DNA of 64,000 nt from Polyporus tsugae (lineage: Eukaryota; Basidiomycota; Agaricomycetes; Polyporales; Polyporaceae), in NCBI GenBank assembly GCA_024305745.1, contig JAHRBS010000014.1, forward strand, positions 1,495,501 through 1,559,500. The letters are read 5' to 3'. The notes under the pieces were generated by a model that ran no database searches, was not told where the DNA came from, and worked only from the letters and a program-made list of their open reading frames with translations. Each line of letters starts with the position of its first letter. Position 1 is the first letter of the stretch. Of the stretch, positions 10,842 to 20,413 are shown piece after piece. The position numbers and the translations under genes were made by a program.

Positions 10842-12245
10842 ATGGTCTCAGGACGCCCTCGTCTTCCGCCGGAGCTAACCGATAGGATCATCGACTTTCT
10901 CCACGACGATTACCTCGCGCTCTCGAGCTGCAGCTTGACGTGCTCAAGCTGGCTACCGACCTCCCGTCTACATCGATTCAGGCTCGTACGCCTCGATCAC
11001 AAGACCATCCTTCCCTTCCATGACCAGCTGTCGACTACTCCTTCCATCGCTGCTTATATTAGAATCCTCGTCGTGGTGGGATGGGATAACGCCTCGCCCT
11101 ACAGGTTCAAGTACTCTCTACGCCGGCCGGGACCTGCCCTTCTCTCTGGCGTATTGGAGAGAACGCGGTTTCTGCGCGAGCTCCGCGTCTACGACTGCAC
11201 GCTTCGACTGTTGCCGAAACTCCCACAATCCCTGGAGCTGTTGGAGCTCTGCGACGTCCGGGTGCCCTCCGCTACGTACCTGGTCGAACGGCTGTCCGAC
11301 CTTCCGAGATTGGACTTTCTCCTCATCGACAATATCGACGTCAGAGGCGAATGGACTGGAGGGACGGACTACTCTGACTCTCCCCGCCTGGTCCCGACAG
11401 AAGGCGGGGTCGTTCTGCAGAGGCCTTTGACGGAGCTTCACATCGTATCGTGGAATAACGGGCGCACTCACCACAGTGCTCAGGAGTTCGCGTCTTTCTG
11501 CAAGTGGCTGATCGGCCAGGATCTTCTGCAGCATCTGCGCGTCTTCGCGATCGACCTCGCCTACAGTGATGCGGACGCCATCAGCGCCACCCAAGGCCTC
11601 TTATTCGCTCTCGGTCAGTCCCTGGTAACCCTGGAGGTCAAGATCAGCAACTCCTATGTCGCGGGTGCCCAACGTGTGTTTATTCCTCACGCTTATTCCT
11701 CACATTCGAGTTTATGTGGTTTACATAACATAACTTCAACAGAACTCCTCCGAAACTTCGCGTTCCCGCAATGTCCTAATCTGAGAACGCTCCGCCTCAG
11801 CACCATCGAAGGCTTCTCCGACAGACCATGCCGAGCAATGGTCGGAATGGGAGAGATAACCGACTACGTCTCTCGGTGTCAGATCCCCACCCTCACCTCG
11901 TTGCACATCACCATCGGATGCCACAACGTCGACGGTAGGGAATTACCACACTGGCTGGAGCAGACCCTCCCTGCTCTGGCGCGGGAGATGTACAAGAACC
12001 TTGAGCGTGTCGTGTTCGAGGTCTATCCTCTGACCGAGTTCTACTGGCACGACCAAGACCCGAAGGCAGACCTCGACGCTCGGGTGCGGGCGACCGCGGA
12101 AGACATCGCGTCGAGGTGGAGCGACCACCGGAGGCTCAGGCTGGTGTTTGAGGTTAGATATGGGAAGCGTTTGTGCTTGCCTTCGGACATGGAGACGGTG
12201 GTGGTTCGTTCTTCCCGGCAATGCCTTCGTATCGGTCATTGCTGA
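10842..12245 (+). CDS. F-box-like protein, family B
   Basis: The open frame of 467 codons begins with RLPPELTDRIIDFLHDDY and continues with SLTCSSWLPTSRLHRFRLV, the N-terminal F-box-like helix pattern of a large Agaricomycete family. Leucine-rich stretches follow (FLRELRVYDCTLRLLPKL, LRTLRLSTIEGF). An intron is likely at 11674-11742: it has a GTGTGT donor, a CATAAC/TAAC branch-like site and a CAACAG acceptor, and sits where related genes have an intron before the 'CPNL..L' motif. It is exactly 69 nt and has no stop, so the frame is open with or without splicing; the spliced product would be 444 aa. A substrate-adaptor role in ubiquitin ligases is inferred from the family only. Confidence 0.8.
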   Translation: MVSGRPRLPPELTDRIIDFLHDDYLALSSCSLTCSSWLPTSRLHRFRLVRLDHKTILPFHDQLSTTPSIAAYIRILVVVGWDNASPYRFKYSLRRPGPALLSGVLERTRFLRELRVYDCTLRLLPKLPQSLELLELCDVRVPSATYLVERLSDLPRLDFLLIDNIDVRGEWTGGTDYSDSPRLVPTEGGVVLQRPLTELHIVSWNNGRTHHSAQEFASFCKWLIGQDLLQHLRVFAIDLAYSDADAISATQGLLFALGQSLVTLEVKISNSYVAGAQRVFIPHAYSSHSSLCGLHNITSTELLRNFAFPQCPNLRTLRLSTIEGFSDRPCRAMVGMGEITDYVSRCQIPTLTSLHITIGCHNVDGRELPHWLEQTLPALAREMYKNLERVVFEVYPLTEFYWHDQDPKADLDARVRATAEDIASRWSDHRRLRLVFEVRYGKRLCLPSDMETVVVRSSRQCLRIGHC

Positions 12246-12430
12246 CGTGCTATGTGTTGCTCACCAGGTGTCATGTGAAGGAGACCCCGCCTTCCGATGG
12301 TGTGGTATGTTTTCGGAGGACTAGAAGTGACTCAACAATGTCAGAGAGCATGGTTGTCGGTGAGGCTTGCCTTGCATGCCGTAGTTTGTAGGCGAAAACG
12401 TTCAAGCAGATGTATAACGGAATGTACCGG
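12246..12430. other. Short spacer before the inverted-duplication arm
   Basis: This is non-coding sequence between two co-oriented family B genes, and I see no features. Similarity to the right-hand arm begins at about 12430. Confidence 0.4.
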
Positions 12431-14160
12431 CAACTGCCGAGATCCGCTGAGACGTCACTCCTCCTCAAACGTCTAGGGGCCCCCTCTTTCCTGTCCTCAA
12501 TCTAACCAACTGTGTAGTCAACGCTCACCTGCCTAAGCTTCATCGTGCACGACCATGTTGCCTTCCCCCCAACTTAGCCTGCCTCCCGAGTTAACCGACC
12601 GGATCATCGACCATCTCTACGACGATCTCGACTCACTCTCTGCCTGTGCTTTGGTTTGCTCAAGCTGGCTTCCATCTGCCCAGTTCCATTTGTTTCGCCA
12701 CGTCACCGTCACCTGCCGCAGGCTGTCGAAACTTCGCAGCGTTATCATCCGTCGCCCCGAGATCGGACCGTACATCAAACAGATCGTCGTCCGTTGCGCG
12801 ACGCCGGGTTGCTGGACTCCGAGATGTAGGTGCCTCACACGCAGGGGCCACACCAAGCTCTGCGATATCTTGACAAGATCGCCCAAGCTCCATACCCTTC
12901 GACTTCGGAACATGAACGTTTTTGCCCCTCCTTCGAATCTTAAGTCAGTGGAAATCGTCGAGCTTGATGGTGTTAGCATGTCATCAGTCCCAGACCTACA
13001 CAGTTGGCTTTCGGCCTTCCCTCTCCTCAAGTCATTCAATCCCGTGGTGTTCCTTGATACACCCTCCAAGTGGGAGCGATGGCGTTCCGCCTTGTCTCGC
13101 CTCGCTGAATTGTTCAACCCTATGGTATGGCTTGGTAAAACACCCTCCAAGAGGGCGGCTCCTCCGGATCTATCCCACTTCCCCGTCTCCCCGACTCTAT
13201 CTGCTGCACGTGTGTTTTGGTTCGTGGACCGCGGCCACCTCGCAGAGGCGATCAGCGATCAGCTCATCGCACATGGCGTCTCGCGCAACCTTCGCCAGCT
13301 GTCTCTGCAGCTCGACTGGTGGGGTCAACCGTGGCCTCCTACTATGTTTGCGTTTACGCGCAGCCTGGGGCCATCTTTGACCCACCTCGAGATCGGTTTA
13401 AAGGTGGTGTGGGATTTGGGCCAAGTGGGTGAGAGCATCTCCTGCCGCTCCCCCTGTTCGATTGTTAGCTCACCAGAGCGGGTTTTCTGGCTGCAGGGGA
13501 CTTGTCATTCTCAAATTGTCCAAATCTGAAGCACATCCGCTTTTTGGATGGTTGGAGAGACACCCGAATTATGGATGGCGCATTGAATCTCTCCACCTGG
13601 GTCCCGAACATCTTGTCCGACCTGCGTTGTCCGCGCGTAGCCACCATATGTCTCGCCATGTCGCTGGACTCCCCTCCTTGGTGCCAGTGGGTTCCTTTGG
13701 TCGACCTGTTACTATCCGTGGCGAACGCGCGTTTTGGCAGCCTCACTCGAGTCGTTTTCGAACTATACTACACCCCGCGCCAAAAGGGTTTCAATTCACT
13801 GGTGGTTCCCCTGGGCCCAATCCATGTCTGTGACCAGATCGCGAAGGGGTGGCGTAACCACCGGAGGCCGGGCATCGTATACGAGACCGTGCTCGACGAC
13901 GACATCGACGAGAAGCATGTCGATCGGCCGTGCGTTCCTTGGGACGAGAAGGACGACGAGGGCGTGCCCAAGCGCGTACGCGTGTTGATGGTGAGATGGC
14001 GGTGTTCCATTACGGTTTACGGTCCTGCTGACGACGAAGCACTTCATAGACATCTCGCGACGGCGATAATCCTCCTCCACAGTGACAGGCCATGAAGGTC
14101 TTGATGGACTGAAGCTGATACCATTCGGACTGGGGTCCGTATTCGGTTGAATGCCCAAAA
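12430..14160. repeat. Left arm of a large inverted duplication
   Basis: This segment matches the reverse complement of about 18300-19985. Similarity starts in the promoter, where both arms have GGCAACTGCCGAGATCC followed by CTCCTCC and GTCTAGGGG. It continues through the whole F-box-like gene including its intron, and ends after the TTCGG(T/C)(T/C)GAATG motif downstream of the coding part. The arms are diverged, with substitutions and indels, so the duplication is not very recent. They enclose the KAR4/METTL14-like gene. Confidence 0.8.
12555..14095 (+). CDS. F-box-like protein, family B (left arm copy)
   Basis: Exon 1 is 12555-13428 and exon 2 is 13497-14095, separated by a 68-nt intron (GTGAGA donor, CTGCAG acceptor, phase 1); the product is 490 aa. 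The N-terminus LSLPPELTDRIIDHLYDD followed by CALVCSSWLPSAQFHLFRHV is the F-box-like domain, and the splice restores LSFSNCPNLKHIRFL. The body is leucine-rich, and the C-terminus has the charged WDEKDDEGVPKRVRVLM segment. A paralog with the same exon structure lies inverted at 18309-19846. The last about 20 residues differ from that copy because of an insertion near 14090 that brings a stop early. The function as an SCF-type adaptor is inferred from family membership. Confidence 0.8.
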
Positions 14161-14726
14161 GTTAAAACCTAACTCGCTACTGGGAACGGAGGGATTAGAG
14201 CTGCACTGCTGGTCAAAATTTCCATGTTGTAGAGACCTCAAGCAATTCTTGTGTTATTAACTAATTAATATAATGGAGACGCTCTAGTATCAGGTTCGTG
14301 GTACGGGTTTCCCTGCGAGGATTAAGGCTCTATTGTTACATGGACACTAATGGTAGGCAGCAGTACTCGTGCTGAAGGCACTGGAAATCCAATCCATTAA
14401 CGGGATCATGGCACATTGCGGACTCGTCCGACGTTCAAGTAGAGCAATTACGTAGCTGCGGGAATGGCGTATACCTACTAGTCCACCCCGACAGCGTGGC
14501 TCGTCTTTGGCCTTTGCCTCATGGTAAATAGTGACAACCAAACGTCAACGCGTATAGCTAGGGGCCAGAAAGCTACTCACCATTGCGTTTATCGAAAGCA
14601 AAACTGATAAATGTACACAATGTGATAGATACACGGAACGATACCTTGAGCTACACCGTAGAGGCGACAGAATCCAAAATGATAGATGACGATCCAATAT
14701 TCACGTCCATAGAGTATCCGGAGTGC
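14161..14726. other. Intergenic between converging genes
   Basis: This is 3' sequence of the plus-strand F-box-like gene and the minus-strand METTL14-like gene. It is AT-richer than its surroundings near 14240-14280. I see no coding signal. Confidence 0.4.
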
Positions 14727-15440
14727 TCAGCCTGCATACCCACCCTCGAAGCCGTCCCCGTTCCACTGGCCCATACCCTGTCCCATCCCCATCCCCATCA
14801 TGTTCTGGCCCATACCCGAGTTCATGCCCATCCGCATGCCACTCATGCTGCCCATGTTATTCATCCCGTTCATCCCGTTCATGCCCATCATCCCCTCGCC
14901 CATCCCTCCATCCCACATGCCTGTCCCAGAGGCGTCGATGAACTGACCCTCAGTGTTCCCCATCCACCCCATCCCACCCCCGCCCCCGCCCATACCCATA
15001 CTCCCATCGAACCCACCCCCAAACCGTCCTCCGCCTCCGCCCCCGCCGCCTCCGAAGCCCATGCCCTGCTGGCCCCCGCCCATCCCCATCCCCATCCCCA
15101 TGCCATTCATCCCGCCCATCGCATTCATCGCGTTCATTTGGCCCATCTGGCCCATACCCATGCCCCCAACGCCGACGTTGACCCCGAGCCCGCCCATACC
15201 CATCTCCCCAGGCCAGCCACCCATCATGCCCATCCCGCCCATATCCATGCTGTTCATCGGCACCATCGGGGGACCCATCATTCCGCGGCCTTGGTTCCCG
15301 AACCCCCCGCCGCCCCCTCCACGCCCATCACCTCCGCCTTGGCTCCGGCCCCCACCGCCACCGCCGGACGGCGCCATGGTCAGCGTCATCTGCATCGGCG
15401 AGCCAGACGGCCCCGTCGCGTTCATCATCCCCGCGTTCGC
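14727..15440 (-). repeat. Gly/Met-rich low-complexity coding repeat
   Basis: The last exon of the METTL14-like gene encodes irregular GMGMG, GGGGG and MNGMNGMN runs, made from CCCAT/GCCCATNCC units on the plus strand. Animal METTL14 also ends in a Gly-rich (RGG) tail that contacts RNA. Here Met largely takes the place of Arg. Repeat slippage could make its length vary between strains. Confidence 0.8.
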
Positions 15441-17743
15441 GTTGGTGTTCGCCGACCCGCCCCGGACAGGCGACTTCGGGCGCAGCGCATCGATCTCTGC
15501 ATCGCACGCACACACGAAGGGATCACAAGCACCGTCGTCAATGTCAATCCCGACACCCTGCGAGCTAGAAAGTCCCACCTGCAGTCATCGGCACCACCAA
15601 CTTCTGCTGGCCCTCGGCGAGCTCCTTGACTTTTGCCTCCCAGCGCTCGCGGGTCCAGCGCATCGCCCCCTCCTGGACGTCTTCGCCCGAGCCGTCGTCC
15701 GCGCCGAGCGTCATGCCCTCCTCGATGCGCTCCTCCTCGCCCTCGGCGAGCGCGGTCACCCACCCGCGGCGCACCGTGCGCGCGCGCCCGAATATCTCTA
15801 GCCGGCGGAGCCCTAGGCAGAAGTTCTCGAGGAGCGTGTACATTTCGGGTGGCTTCAGCGTCGGGTCCGACGCGTCGCCTTCCCAGATGATGACATCGGT
15901 GTCTGTAGAGAAGGGGGTGGGATATGCATGTGAGAAGGATGCACATATATCATGTTTTGGTGCCAGTCTCGTCACTAGCCAACTAAGATACCACCCCGAG
16001 AAGCAAATGGATAGGTGACAGGAAGGCAGAAGACAGAAAGCGCGTACCGCAGCCAGGGTGATTGAAGGGCTGTAGGCAATTCACCAGACGATAAGAGGGT
16101 CTCTGCGCGGCCATCTCTCTATCCGTCCCCTTTGAGCCCATCCACGTGAGGTCCTCCCTCAACGTCTGGTGACGGGACTGGTGTAGTGTATGGAAGAAAG
16201 GGACGGACGTACCGACGTTGCAATGGACAAACCAGCTGTCTGTCGACCTCCGCACGGTGCCGCGTATACCCATGAGGCAGTGTTGCTTCGTTCGGGTCAG
16301 GAGCGACGTCGTAGGTGGGTCCGTCTGCGCGGCAGGTGAGCTAGAGCGAAACACAAAGTAGGAAAAGAAAGCGCACCCCAGGACCCTTGTTCGACGTCTT
16401 GTTCGTCTTCACCCACACGATGTCCTCGCATCTCCGGAATCCCCACTTCGCCATGATCTCTCGACCACGCTCCAGTCCCTCCCCAGAACCGCTTCCGACC
16501 CAGAGAAGAACGAACGAGGGATCTGCAGCGAGAGCGGGTATAGGAAGGTCTTGGAGGTCATTCCAGGTGAACGACGAGGAAAAGGGCGGATCTATCAGGA
16601 TGACATCAAACTTGCAGCCCTGCAGCGATGAGAGCTCGGCGTAAGGCAGGAATGTCGGTGGGAGCGCATGGGCGGCGACGGCTGCTTTCTTCAGCGAGAG
16701 GAGTCTCTGCTGCTTCGGGTATCTAGTGGACGCGTCCAAGTATCAGTAAAAGATTGCACGTTATCCTGTAGAAGACGAAGCTCGGTTGTACCCTACGGAC
16801 AGCGAACGGACAACCTGGAGAAAGACAGGGTGGGGTATCCGGTCTCGGGTACGGAAGGGGTGGTAGCATGACCGTCTGGTCGCGACAGTCGCAAGGGTCG
16901 GAGGTACCATATAAGACTGCAATCACGGTCCTCGTCAACGAGGCTATCCTCTCTCAAGTGGACACCGCGAGTGCGACTGACAGGGGACGCACATGATACC
17001 CCCGAGATGTCGCAACTGGAACGGCGCAAAGTCGCCCTCCTCAACGCCACTTCGTATATGCGCCACCCAAAACCGCGAGGCCCGCGGCGAAGTCTTGCGC
17101 CTCGTTTCCAGACGAAGAGAGCTGGGCCGGCCTGCTCTCGGTCATGACATGGATGCGGTCGACCGCGCTGACTGCTAAGTCTGTCACAAGCTTTCACCCA
17201 CCGAACTTCCCCTCTGCATGCACGGGTGACCCGATCTTGTCCCCGTACCCGACCGGTACGGGTAAGGTCAAAATGGCCACGGTTACACCCGTCTCGATCT
17301 CTACCAGCGACAAACACTGTATAGCATGAGGGGACTCACTCTTCAAAACGATGCTCCGGGTCGGCTCCCAGCACCCAATTCTGTGGCCACTCCCCTCCAT
17401 CCACGTACCGCTGGGAGTAGTCGTTCCTTATGGTCTCCTCTTCAGGAACATAGTTATTGTATCGCGCGAACCGCGCACGTTTTGCGGGGGGTAGGTCCGG
17501 TCTATGTGGCTTGGTCGGAGGGGATAGCAGAGGGGATGAGGGTGGTGAGGGCGAAGGTGAGCGAGGAGGAGTGGGAATCAGGGGAAGCTTAAGCAATGCG
17601 TGTGGTGGGGATGGAAGGGTCTTGAGCTGGCGGCGGTAGTTCCTCTGCGTGTTCCGGAGACGGGTGATGAGGGCATTGTGGGTCGCGAGCAGCTCGTTAG
17701 CCGATGCGAGGCATTCTGTCGTCGATACGTTCATGTGAAGCAA
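14727..17743 (-). CDS. KAR4/METTL14-like MT-A70 family protein
   Basis: There are five exons: 17743-17340, 16722-16377, 16324-16213, 15902-15579 and 15496-14727. Phases match at every junction and the product is 651 aa. Residues of about 110-134 (RNDYSQRYVDGGEWPQNWV, then HRFEEYPKQQ across a splice) are the METTL14 signature upstream of the methyltransferase fold. FDVILIDPPF follows at the position of the catalytic DPPW of METTL3 and the EPPL of METTL14. QHCLMGIRGTVRRSTDSWFVH and LENFCLGLRRLEIFGR complete the fold. The last roughly 250 residues are a low-complexity Gly/Met tail. METTL14/Kar4 proteins act as RNA-binding partners in the nuclear mRNA N6-adenosine methyltransferase complex and, in yeast, in mating and meiosis. 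The METTL3/IME4 partner is not in this window. Introns 1 (617 nt) and 3 (310 nt) are unusually long. Confidence 0.87.
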
Positions 17744-18299
17744 GTTCTAGGGAGCATATAGTGATGGTGCAAACGAAGGAGGGATTGTCTGCCCGAGCCT
17801 CACGGGATCATAGGCGCCAGTGTCAGTCCCTCGGCTCGTGTGGTGGCTGTGACACAGATGATGTCACAGAATCGCAAACTGTTCCTCGTGGCCGGCACCC
17901 GCTGAGGACGCCATAAAGGCCGGGACGGTACACCTTCCATATCACTAGGTGTTGCGGTTGCCATGGACGTTATTCTCAATCGGTACGTGAAGAAAAGTCG
18001 GACGGGGACGGCCGGGCTCGAACTTGAACTGCTGTGCGCCATAGTACTCAGCCCTCGATGTGATGTCAAGACGAGCCGGTCCATGGATCCCCACAAGCCT
18101 TCATCGTGAGTACCAGCACCTAAATCCGCTATCCATGTAAAAATAGGCTCCATAATGCTAAATCTGGTAGACATATCCATACCACGTCAATCTTGAGGCT
18201 AGAGCCTCTCCGCCAGCTAGCGATACAGGGTACACCTGAGGTTTCCGTAATGTGAAAATTGAACAGTGATCCAACTCCAACCTTTCCACTCCAACTAGC
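17744..18299. other. Intergenic, promoter side of the METTL14-like gene
   Basis: This is the upstream region of the minus-strand METTL14-like gene and the 3' side of the broken inverted F-box-like copy. No recognisable coding content. Confidence 0.4.
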
Positions 18300-19985
18300 T
18301 AACCTGGTTTAGGACATTCGGCCGAATACGGCGCCCAGTCTGAACAGCATCTGCTCAATGGTCTGTTCATCGCCGGGGAGTATCCTCGCCGTCGCGGGAT
18401 GTCTGTAAAACGCATCATTGTCAGCCTCAGCGGCATCACACACCTTAATGGGACCTTGCAATCTCCGTGCTCACCATCAACACGCGCACGCGCTTGGGTA
18501 TGCCCTCCTCATCCTTCTCCTCCCAACGAATATACGGCGGCCGCTCCGCGACATCGTCGTCGTTGAGCACGACCTCGTACATGATGCCCGCCCTACGATG
18601 GTTACGCCACTCCTTCGCGATCCTGTCACATACTTGGAGCGGGAGCGGATCCATCACCCTGACTGGCAGCAGACTGTGATCTTGTTGGTAAGGGTGTGGG
18701 ATGTAGTATAGTTGGAAGACGACCCGTGTGAGCTTGCCAAAAGACATGTTCGCCACGGATAGTAACTGGTCCACCAAATCAACCCAGACGTAAAAATAGA
18801 AGTCCAACGCCACGGCGAAACATATTGTGGCGACGCGCGGGCAACGTAGGTTAGACAAGAAGCTCGGGGCCCAGGTGGAGAGATCCTGTCCCCAGCCATC
18901 CAGAAAACGGATGTGCTTCAAATTTGGACAATTTGAGAACGACAAGCCGCCCCAGTACCCTGCAGCCAGAAGACCCGCCGCTTTGCTGAGCCAACAATCG
19001 AAGATGAGAGATAGGAGACGCTCTTACCATGTCTTGACATCCAGTCCGTTGAATACCATGGCATTGGTAACGGTAACGACAAGCCGATCTCGAGGTGGGT
19101 CAGAGATGGCCCCAGGCTGTGCGTAAACGCAAACACAGCACTAGGAGGCAAGGTGCCGACGGCTGGTCGCCCCCAGTCGAGCTGCAGAGACAGTCGGCGA
19201 AGGTTCCTTGAGATACCGTGTGTGATGAGCTGCTCGCTGATGGCCTCAACGGGGGGACCGGCCCGGTTCGCAGACCATTCGATATGTGCCGCGGATAGAG
19301 TCGGGGAGACTGGGAAGTGAGAGAGATCCAGAGGAGCCGCCTCCTTGAAGGGAAGCCACACCATGGGGTTAAACGGCATTAGACGAGGCAAGGCCGAAAG
19401 CCAACTGTGTAGGGCTGGGAGTGATGACACAGTGATGACGCCGTCCAACTCGACGATTTCCACTGACTCAAGGTTCGAAGGACGGGCAAAAACGTTCCTA
19501 TTCTGAAGTCGAAGGGTATGGAGCTTGGACGATCTTGTCAAGATATCGCAGAGCTGGGTGTGGCCCCTGCGTGTGAGGCACCTACATCTCGGAGTCCAGC
19601 AACCCGGCGTCGCGCAACAGACGACGATCTGTTTGATAAACGGTCCGATCTCGGGGCGACGGATGATAACGCCGCGAAGTTTCGACAGCCTGCGACAGGT
19701 GACGGTGACGTGGCGAAACAAATGGAATCGTGCAGACGGAAGCCAGCCTGAGCAAACCAAAGCACAAGCCCGGGATCGTCGTAGAGATGGTCGATGATCC
19801 GGTCCGTTAATTCAGGAGGCAGGTGAAGGTTGAGTGAAGGCAACATGAGTGAAGCTTAGGCATGCGGTACATTGACTACACAGAGGATATTGGGACGGGT
19901 AAGAGGGAGCCCCTAGACTTTTGAGGAGGCGTTGCTTTCGAAGGAGGAGTGAGGATCTCGGCAGTTGCCGCGTATAATCCGCTGC
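18300..19985. repeat. Right arm of the large inverted duplication
   Basis: Read on the minus strand, this arm repeats the promoter, the complete two-exon F-box-like gene and about 60 nt of 3' sequence of the left arm (12430-14160). The spacer between the arms is about 4.1 kb and is filled by the METTL14-like gene and its flanks. Confidence 0.8.
18309..19846 (-). pseudogene. F-box-like gene, family B, frameshifted right-arm copy
   Basis: Exon 1 is 19846-19028 and exon 2 runs from 18959, joined by an intron with GTAAGA donor and CTGCAG acceptor at the same place as in the gene at 12555. The start ATG and LHLPPELTDRIIDHLYDD are intact. A 10-nt deletion then shifts the frame inside the F-box-like domain, near 19770, relative to the left-arm copy. 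The remainder (SGWLPSARFHLFRHV to the KDEEGIPKRVRVLM segment) is open in the new frame but has no ATG before the domain core. Its frame stops at 18445. Beyond that, a shifted frame continues with a tail (DAFYRHPATARIL) similar to the left copy, ending at 18309. I call it a pseudogene. A shortened protein from a later start cannot be excluded. Confidence 0.72.
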
Positions 19986-20413
19986 GATCTCCCAACTCTT
20001 GTTGGAACAGGGGACTATATACTAGATACGGCAGACAACAAATGAGCGAACATCAATGTCTCTCACATCGCAAAAGAAAGCAGAACAAGAGACAACAAAC
20101 TGCCAGCCGCGATTCATCTTTCTTCCCTGGTCCGGACGAGTCAGGTCTATTTAAAGTGCGTCTTAGCATACTCGTCCAGCTGTACAAGAAGCTCATTCTG
20201 CTCCTGAAGAGACTTCTGGCCACTGTGTGGAGCTTGGGTCACTATCCCGCACAACTTCAAAGTAAACGGATCCGCGACTCACAACTCCTGTGCGAATTTG
20301 GGCAGGTCCTGCGGACTCTGCAGAATGCCCTGCTCAATCAATGCTCTCTGCCGACTCTGAAGTCTGCGTCGATGATAATCAATAACCCGCCCGACTGCAT
20401 CGTAGTTTGCTAC
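19986..20413. other. Intergenic
   Basis: This lies between the promoter of the inverted F-box-like copy and the 3' end of the ERCC6L2-like gene. Nothing recognised. Confidence 0.4.

Noticed and set aside
14583..15629. 348-codon plus-strand frame rich in His, Ala and Pro
   Set aside because: It is antisense to the Gly/Met repeat of the METTL14-like gene; repeated CCCAT units produce long open frames on both strands. It has no domain or start context.
14953..15801. 282-codon Pro/Ile-rich plus-strand frame
   Set aside because: Same cause: antisense of the low-complexity exon and of the preceding exon.
16793..17317. 174-codon minus-strand frame as an independent gene
   Set aside because: It lies fully inside an intron whose splice restores the METTL14 signature HRFEEYPK; there is no recognisable domain and the start would be TTG.
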